The notes under the pieces were generated by a model. The model was given only the letters and a program-made list of their open reading frames with translations, searched no databases and was not told where the DNA came from. Made by a program: the position numbers and the translations under genes. From the NCBI GenBank assembly GCA_963765625.1, contig CAVXXD010000012.1, positions 62,001 through 126,000 on the forward strand: a stretch of 64,000 bases of DNA, in the 5' to 3' direction. Position 1 is the first letter of the stretch. The number at the start of each line of letters is the position of its first letter. Below, piece by piece: positions 58,077 to 64,000 of the stretch. This DNA comes from CAVXXD01 sp963765625. Lineage in GTDB: Bacteria > Actinomycetota > Geothermincolia > Geothermincolales > Geothermincolaceae.

Positions 58077-60237
58077 ATGGACCGTAAGGACCTGGACAGG
58101 CTGACTTTCCGCATACATCTCCTGGGGTTTTCCATCACCCTCCCCTTCTTCACCGTCATCACCTGTGTCAGCGTCCTGGTCTTCTTCCATTTCGACGCCC
58201 GCATGTTCGGCTGGTACTGGATAGCCATGGGCATCGGCGTCGCCGTGCTGGCAGTACCTTACATCGTCGCCATCAGGTCAAGGTTCCGGAAAGTGGACGA
58301 GGTACTGAGGGGTACCCTGGAAGAGGGAAAAGGAGTCCTGCTGGACCCCCGCGGCCTCCTCGGCGTGGAACGCTACCCCGTCTTCATGGGGGTGACGGCC
58401 ATGGTCATTCTGACCACGGGAGGGGTCCTGGGGGCGCTGGTCTACTACTTCTTCGCGGAATATAACGGCTGGCTCTCCTTCTACTACTTCGTCACCATCG
58501 CGGCCATCTCAATGACCTGCGCCTACCTTCAGGCCTATGTCGTCTACTACGTCATGCGCCCGGCCCGCCGCATGGTCTACGGGCGCTACGGCTTGAGCCG
58601 GGGCATGATGGGCATCAGCCTGAGATCGCGGATCACGGCCCTGGCTGTCCTCTTTATAATGGTGCCCCTGATCGTCGGGTGGACGACCTCGGTGACCATC
58701 TTCATCTTCAACACCCAGGACGACCTGAAGGAAAGGGGGGCGCGCAACACCACGGTCCTGGCGTCCATGGCCGGGGGTGATACCGGAGAGGGCGCATATG
58801 CCCTGCCGGAGGACGATGTAGAGTTGCTGGCCCTGACGGCCGACGAGACCTGGCTGCTGCTGGACGGGGAGCGGCGCCGTCGTCGATGAGGTGCGCGTGG
58901 GCGAGGGCGTGGACCCGGAGGAGATACCCGGGCTATTGGAGGAACTGGAGGAACTGGGGGAGGAAGAAGAGCCGGCCGTGCTCAACCAGCGGTTGGACCT
59001 GGTAGCCGCCGGAGCCCCCATGGGTTACCCCGGCTACGTCGTGGTGGAGATATTCCCCCTTGCCCCCTTCCAGGGGGCGTTGGGCATCACCGCCCTTCTC
59101 TTCGCCATCCTGGCGGTGCTGGTCGGCCTGGTGGGATTTCTGCTGACCCGCCTCACTTCCGACAGCGTGGTGGTCCCCCTGCATGAGCTGGAGGAGGCGT
59201 CCGAAGCCATCTCCCGGGGGGACCTGACCACCCAGGTCTCCGTAGAGGCGGCGGACGAGGTGGGCCGGTTGGCCAGTTCGTTCGGGATCATGGTGGTGAA
59301 CCTGCACGACATGAGCGCCAACTCCCTGCAGGCCGCGGAGGAGACCTCCGACAGCGCAACCGGGGTTTCCGCAACCACCGAGGAGTTCCAGGCTTCATTG
59401 CAGCAGCTGACCGGGGTGATCGAAGGCCTGGCCGAGAACGCCTCTTCGGAATCGAAGATGGCCGAGCGTGTCTACACCCTCATCGGCGAGATCCACCAGG
59501 CCCTGGAAACCGCTTCGGGCCAGGCGGACCAGGGAGCGGAAGTCAGCCGCACCTCTTCCGAGCTGGCGGAAGAAGGCAGGAAGGACGCGCTGGCCGCGGT
59601 GGAGAAGATGGGCTCGGTGTCGGAGAGCATCGGGGAGACGGCCGGCATCATCGGAAAACTGGAAGAGCAGATATCGGAGATCGGGGTGATCGTGGAGGTG
59701 ATCGACAACATCGCCGACCAGACCAACCTGCTTTCCCTGAACGCAGCCATCGAGGCGGCCCGGGCCCAGGAGCACGGCCGCGGTTTCTCCGTGGTCGCAG
59801 AAGAAGTGAAGAAGCTGGCCGAGGAGTCGGCCCGCTCCACCTCGCGCATAGCCATCCTGGTGCGGGAGATCCAGCGCAACACCGCCGTGGCGGTGCAGAA
59901 AACCGAGCGTGGAACCGAGGAGGTCCATGCAGGGATGGAGGCGGTGCGGGTGGCCGGTGACTCTCTCGACAAGATCTACCAGCGCGTCAAGCAGGCCGAG
60001 GAACTGTCCCGTACCGTAGCCGATACCACCCGCGAGCACCTGGGCCTCATCGAGAAGGGGACCGGGGCCATGGAGGACATCCGCAACATCGCCGAGCAGA
60101 ACGCCGCTTCTTCCGAGGAGATCGCGGCGGCGGCGCAACAACAGGCTGCTTCTATGCAGGAACTGGCCGCCACCAGCCAGCAGTTGGCCTCCCTGGCCGA
60201 GCACCTCAAGGAGATGTCTCAGGCCTATAAGCTCTAG
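58077..60237 (+). CDS. Methyl-accepting chemotaxis protein 3 (one frameshift)
   Basis: About 720 residues, start MDRKDLDRLTFRIHLLGF after GAGGTGAAGGG. The layout matches chemoreceptor 2: multi-helix membrane domain, extracytoplasmic Glu-rich domain, HAMP (HELEEASEAISRGDLTTQV) and signalling domain with DNIADQTNLLSLNAAIEAAR. A single frame break near 58872 falls in LLLDGE/VVDEV, a segment conserved with chemoreceptor 2, so the protein is probably intact in vivo. A 100-base gap from chemoreceptor 2 may hold its own promoter. Confidence 0.9.
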
Positions 60238-60339
60238 GCAGCGGGGCCTCCCGATAATATAGCTATTGCTTATGACCAATCAGTACTTCATAATATCCAT
60301 AATGGTTATGAAACAGTCCCCTTAAGCGAGGAGGCCGAC

Positions 60340-61507
60340 ATGCCCACTGAAGCCCATCGCCGCCTGGCCAGGCGGCTCAACCAGCCGCCTACCCCCCTGA
60401 AAAACCTGGAAAACGACGTGCTCTACGAGATCCTGGAAATGCTCTTCAGCGAGGAGGAGGCGGAGGTGGCGAGCGAACCTGCCCCACATGCCGGCGACGG
60501 CGGATAAGGTGGCGAGCGAAGACTGCACCGCCCGCTGGGGGAGATCAGAGCCCATTCTCGAGCGGCTGGCGGACCGCGCCGTCATCTTCTCTTACGGGGA
60601 GGGGGCAGGCGAAGAAGTACTTCGTCTTCCCCATCTTCCCCGGCGTCTACGAGATGCAGTTCTGGAAGCTGCCGGACAGCGAGGAGACCACCCGCCTGGC
60701 GAAGCTCTACGACGATCTGTACGACGAGGAGTTCGCCCGAGAACCTGATGAGAAGCATTCACGGGTGTTCCGCATCATCCCGTGGAAGGAAGGCTGCGGC
60801 ACGGTGAAGACCGGGGTGCTGCCCTCGGACAGCCTGCGCGAGGTCGTCGAGCGCCACGACGCCTGGTCCCTGGCCAACTAGTGTGCCTGCCGGCGGCAGC
60901 GCAACCTGCTCGGGGACGGCTGCGACAAGCCCTCAGGACGTCTGCATGTCGTTCGGGGCGGCGTCGCACTACATCGAGAAGAAGGGCTTCGGGCGCATGG
61001 TCTCCAAACCGGAGACCCTGGAGGCGGTGGACCGGGCGGAGGAGGCGGGGCTGGTACACTTCTGCGACAACGTCGAGCTGCCGGTGATCGCCTGCAACTG
61101 CTGCGCCTGCTGCTGTGTCTCCATGGCCAACCTGACCCACTACAACACCCCTGCCATGTTCGCCGACAGCCGCTTCATGCCGGAGAGGGACGAGGCGAAG
61201 TGCAACGCGTGCGGAGCCTGCGCCAAGCATTGCTTCTCGGGAGCCTTCCATATGTACGACAAGAAGGTCATCTTCGAGAAGGTGACGCTGCATCGGCTGC
61301 GGGGTGTGCGTGGCCAAGTGCAAGACCGGCGCGCTCAGGCTGGCGCCCAAACCGCTGGCCTTGCCCGTCCCCGAGAACTACGGCCAGATGTTCGTCAACA
61401 TCGGCAACGAGTGGACGGGCATGGAGCGCCCCGGTGACCAGCGGGCCCTGAAGGTCAACCGGACCGTCGGCAACATCATGCAGTGGATGATGAAAAAAAT
61501 GGCGTGA
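60340..61507 (+). CDS. Multi-cluster Fe-S protein with two 4Fe-4S ferredoxin motifs (frameshifted)
   Basis: The start follows GAGGAGG. After an N-terminal helical, probably winged-helix part (ENDVLYEILEMLFSEEEAEVA), the middle reads YFVFPIFPGVYEMQFWK. A cysteine-rich segment follows: C-A-C-R-R-Q-R-N-L-L-G-D-G-C and QDVCMSFGAASHYIEKKG, then ACNCCACCCVSM. Two ferredoxin clusters (CNACGACAKHC and CIGCGVCVAKC) close the protein. Breaks at about 60.49-60.61, 60.93 and 61.30 kb and a TAG at 60879-60881 (where Tyr or Lys would fit) interrupt it. The family occurs in anaerobes as a redox protein of unclear partner. Confidence 0.75.
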
Positions 61508-62645
61508 GGAGGCCGTCCAGGCGGACCTGCAGCGGGATGCGGCGGCTTTCAGGCACCAGCGCGATCAGGTCGCGCAGCAGGCGTTCGACGCGCTGCCGGA
61601 TCCGAACGTGAGCGGCGCCCGCTTCGATGACCTCGTCGACCGAGAGCGCCACGTATTCCTCCCAGTCGGGGAGGGACAGTCTGACGCACGTACTGCCTTT
61701 CGGCCCCGCGATCTCGCCGACATCGAGGTCGCGGTCGACAAGCATCCGCAGCAGGCTTTCTTCGTAATCCAGGGCCTGTACGGCCGTCGTCGGGTCGTTG
61801 ATGGCCGGCGACAGGGCCCGCAGGGCGATGTCGACCAGCACCCGGAACGCGAGCAAGGGGTCCTGTTCGAAGGTGCGCTCCTCGCCAATCCGGATCGCTT
61901 TCAAAAGTACCTCGTCCAGCGACGGGTCATCGGAGCCGTGGATTACGGCTACCGTAGCCTTCGGATGCACCATCTCGCCGACGGGGACGGCGATCTCGAT
62001 CGCCGCTCCGGCGTTATGAGCCGCGATTATCAGCCGCGGGACGTCGATGTCCTGGATGATGCCGGTGTGCCCGGGCCATACCACGGCGCGCTGCTTACCG
62101 GGCAGATCACCGCGGCCCGGGTGGTCGCCGTCCCGCTGCGGCTCGTCCGGGTACATGCCGGCCAGGACCTGGCGTCCTCGCTCGGTGACACGCGCCAGCA
62201 CGGAGCCGAGCTCGACGGAGCCGAAAGCGTGCATCTGTAAGTTGCGGTAAACGACTATCGCCGCGACAATCAGGGTGATCATGACGATCGGGACGAGGCC
62301 GCTCGTCTCGTTTTCACCCATGGTGACGGACGCGGGGATGAACGTCTTGCTGTAAGCGGCGGCGAACGAGAAGACGAGCACGCCGGTGATGAAGCCGAAG
62401 CCATGCCAGATCCGCGGCGAGGTATAGAAGAGGTTGAGACGCGGAGTGTAGGTGGTCGACCCGAACTGCACCACCAGGAACATCAACGAGAAAGCGATCG
62501 CGAGGAAGCCGAGGAGGGTGGCTCCAACGGCGAACAGCATCTGGATGGTCACGTCACTGGCAACCGTGAATCCCACCGGGATGCGCGGCAGCACGATGCC
62601 CGTGACGAGGCCGGCAACGATGTAGGCCAGCTGGATGAGGCCCAC
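61476..62645 (-). CDS. DUF2254 integral membrane protein
   Basis: About 389 residues. Three to four transmembrane helices lie in the first 135 residues (IQLAYIVAGLVTGIVLP, LFAVGATLLGFLAIAFSLM, FGFITGVLVFSFAAAY, VIMITLIVAAIVVY). A soluble domain contains SPAINDPTTAVQALD, the signature of DUF2254. The GTG at 62645 has no good ribosome site and an in-frame stop lies about 110 bases upstream, so the N-terminus is uncertain. The 3' end overlaps the Fe-S protein gene by 32 bases in convergent orientation. Function unknown. Confidence 0.78.
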   Translation of the reverse strand: MGLIQLAYIVAGLVTGIVLPRIPVGFTVASDVTIQMLFAVGATLLGFLAIAFSLMFLVVQFGSTTYTPRLNLFYTSPRIWHGFGFITGVLVFSFAAAYSKTFIPASVTMGENETSGLVPIVMITLIVAAIVVYRNLQMHAFGSVELGSVLARVTERGRQVLAGMYPDEPQRDGDHPGRGDLPGKQRAVVWPGHTGIIQDIDVPRLIIAAHNAGAAIEIAVPVGEMVHPKATVAVIHGSDDPSLDEVLLKAIRIGEERTFEQDPLLAFRVLVDIALRALSPAINDPTTAVQALDYEESLLRMLVDRDLDVGEIAGPKGSTCVRLSLPDWEEYVALSVDEVIEAGAAHVRIRQRVERLLRDLIALVPESRRIPLQVRLDGLLTPFFSSSTA

Positions 62646-62952
62646 CCGCAGACGCCGGTGCCTGCGCAGGGTCCGGCCAGGAGCCCTTACCGGCGGGTTT
62701 TAGTAATATACCCCTCCGACTGGATCCGTGCTCATTATGCACTCCTCTTCTTCTCTACTTCATATGCCTTTATCCTTACCAGCATTATACCGCCAGGCAA
62801 GGCGACGTGGCTTTCCCGCGCAGGCATTCACGGGTGTTCCGCATCATCCCGGGAAAGAAAGTGGGGTCAGACCCCTTCTCCACTTTCTCCCGCGCAAACA
62901 GTCATTTGCCGCTGATTGAAGAGAAAGTAAGGGGTCTGACCCCAACTTTCTT
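62646..62952. other. Gene-free interval with REP-like repeats
   Basis: Apart from a possible missing 5' end of the DUF2254 gene, I see only the 28-base repeat (62824-62851) and the inverted palindrome pair (62853-62954). Confidence 0.5.
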
Positions 62953-62954
62953 TC
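62824..62954. repeat. REP-like inverted pair plus a 28-base repeat
   Basis: Arms at 62853-62889 and 62921-62954 each contain GGGGTCAGACCCC with A/T-rich flanks, in opposite orientation. The 28 bases just before (62824-62851) are identical to 60755-60782 inside the Fe-S protein gene. The right arm overlaps the Rnk-like stop codon. Confidence 0.75.
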
Positions 62955-63363
62955 AGAGGTCGAAGTCGCCGGCCGCCTCCGGCTGGTAGAGGATCTCCTC
63001 GATCTCGAACTGCTTCGGGCCTGAGGGGACCTCCCATTCCACCACGTCCCCCACCTTGAACCCGATGATGGCGGTGCCGATCGGCGCCAGGACGGATATC
63101 TTCCCCTCGGCTAAGTCGGCGTCCGGCGGGAAGACCAGCTGGAAGATCATCTCCTCGCCGTTGCCCATCTCCTTCAGGCGGACCCGGGAGTTCATGGTGA
63201 CGACGTCTGGAGGAATATCCCGGGAGTCGACCAGGACGGCCCGCTCCAGCTCCTCCTCCAGGCCCTGCAGGTGCTTCTTGCTTCCCCGGAGCGCTTTCTC
63301 GTCCGCGATGACCGAGCGCAGCCGCTTCAGGTCGAATTCGGTTATATGTATCTCTTTGTCCAT
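62953..63363 (-). CDS. Rnk/GreA-type nucleoside diphosphate kinase regulator-like protein
   Basis: 136 residues, the usual length of Rnk. The start follows AAGGAGACGGC. The N-terminal coiled-coil-like half (ITEFDLKRLRSVIADEKAL) is short, and the C-terminal FKBP-like GreA/GreB domain shows VVTMNSRVRLKEM, ISVLAPIGTAIIGFKVGDV and WEVPSGPKQFEIEEI. Rnk-type proteins bind RNA polymerase near the secondary channel without transcript-cleavage acidic residues. Its 3' end runs into a REP-like palindrome. Confidence 0.9.
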   Translation of the reverse strand: MDKEIHITEFDLKRLRSVIADEKALRGSKKHLQGLEEELERAVLVDSRDIPPDVVTMNSRVRLKEMGNGEEMIFQLVFPPDADLAEGKISVLAPIGTAIIGFKVGDVVEWEVPSGPKQFEIEEILYQPEAAGDFDL

Positions 63364-63530
63364 GCCGTCTCCTTAGTCCAGGAACGTAAATAATATTTGA
63401 ACCATCTGTTGGGGATCTACAGCCAGGGAATTCTTATATATAGATTATACCCCACTCCGCGGCGATATTCCCGTTCAGGAAGCCAGGGGGATGACCGAAG
63501 ACTATATGTGAACGAAGGGAGTCCGTACAG

Positions 63531-64000
63531 GTGGAAGAAGCACTGATCCGTTTCGAGCAGGTGAGCAAGGTTTACCCCATGGGGGAGAGCGAGGTGCACG
63601 CCCTGCGCGAAGTGGACCTGGAGATCGGGCGGGGCGAGCTCGTCGTGGTGCTGGGGCCCTCGGGCTCGGGCAAGACGACCCTGCTCAATCTCATCGGCGG
63701 CCTGGACACCGTCTCCTCCGGCCGGCTCCTGGTAGACGGGCAGGACATCTCCAGCCTCGGCTACAAACAGTTGACCGAGTACCGCCGGTCCAGCATCGGC
63801 TTCGTCTTCCAGTTCTTCAACCTCATGGGGACCATGACCGCCCTGGAGAACGTGGAACTCTCCCTGGAACTGGTGCAGAAAAAGACCCGCGAGGACGCCT
63901 TGAAGGCGCTTTCCGCGGTGGGGTTATCGGAAAGGGTCAGCCACTTCCCCGGCCAGCTCTCCGGCGGCGAACAGCAGCGGGTGGCCATCGCCCGGGCTAT
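63531..64000 (+). CDS. LolD/MacB-type ABC transporter ATP-binding protein, 3'-truncated by the window
   Basis: The start is a GTG ([18 protein letters not shown]) with AAGGGAG upstream. Walker A is GPSGSGKTT, the Q-loop is [18 protein letters not shown] and the signature is [14 protein letters not shown]; the Walker B lies beyond the edge. The [11 protein letters not shown] opening and the Q-loop type mark the lipoprotein-releasing/macrolide-export class, which pairs with FtsX-like permeases. The permease would be expected just downstream. Confidence 0.93.

Noticed and set aside
14466..60881. In-frame TAG codons (14466, 15184, 60879) as pyrrolysine or stop recoding
   Set aside because: They occur in repeat and Fe-S proteins, in error-rich stretches, often where a paralogue has TAC. 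The methyltransferase genes have no internal TAG, and at least two intact genes (geranylgeranyl-reductase-family and RACo-type) end in TAG normally.

Overview
The window is GC-rich, densely coded DNA. It combines giant propeller-repeat surface proteins, a corrinoid methyltransferase cluster, many Fe-S proteins, a geranylgeranyl-reductase-like flavoprotein and strong Shine-Dalgarno sites. This fits an uncultured anaerobic member of the Actinomycetota (Geothermincolia/OPB41-like). That assignment rests on gene content alone and is an inference. Single-base indels are unevenly distributed: dense at 1-4.6 kb, 13.8-20.9 kb and 60.4-61.3 kb, scattered at 4.9-10.1 kb and 24-27.5 kb, and almost absent at 28-46 kb and 47.3-58.8 kb. 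Homology continues across nearly every break, so I treat these as interrupted single genes, most likely because of local sequence errors.

Layout: 1-4.6 kb is the 3' part of a giant secreted repeat protein (A). A TPR protein and a small membrane protein follow. On the minus strand (5.7-10.2 kb) lie a membrane-anchored chagasin-type inhibitor, a nitroreductase and a DUF35/thiolase/thiolase/DUF35 operon. A tRNA-Gly(CCC) at 10.45 kb precedes two tandem giant genes, B (10.7-21.1 kb) and C (21.3-32.6 kb), and a smaller repeat protein D (32.7-35.4 kb). B and C share the same promoter spacing and the same attenuator-like leader. A, B, C, D and a 5'-nucleotidase-like protein (40.2-43.3 kb) all end in four copies of a roughly 105-residue module, a likely common surface-retention domain. 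The RCC1-like repeats in A, B and C occur in blocks of seven, as expected for seven-bladed propellers.

35.5-47.2 kb holds an acyl-CoA synthetase remnant, an AttH/CrtC-like protein, an Fe-S/FAD oxidoreductase translationally coupled to a geranylgeranyl-reductase-family protein, and a minus-strand run. That run is a CDGSH fragment, Rieske protein, DODA-type dioxygenase, S9 peptidase, second Rieske protein and the nucleotidase.

47.3-53.4 kb is a compact plus-strand operon: corrinoid protein, URO-D-type methyltransferase, DUF1638 protein, CobW-type GTPase, a 124-residue unknown, MtrH/MeTr-type methyltransferase and a RACo-type reductive activator. It has every component of a corrinoid methyl-transfer system that moves methyl groups to tetrahydrofolate, plus three accessory proteins. 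Three tandem chemoreceptor genes (53.6-60.2 kb), an Fe-S protein, a DUF2254 membrane protein, an Rnk/GreA-like factor and the start of a LolD/MacB-type ABC ATPase finish the window.
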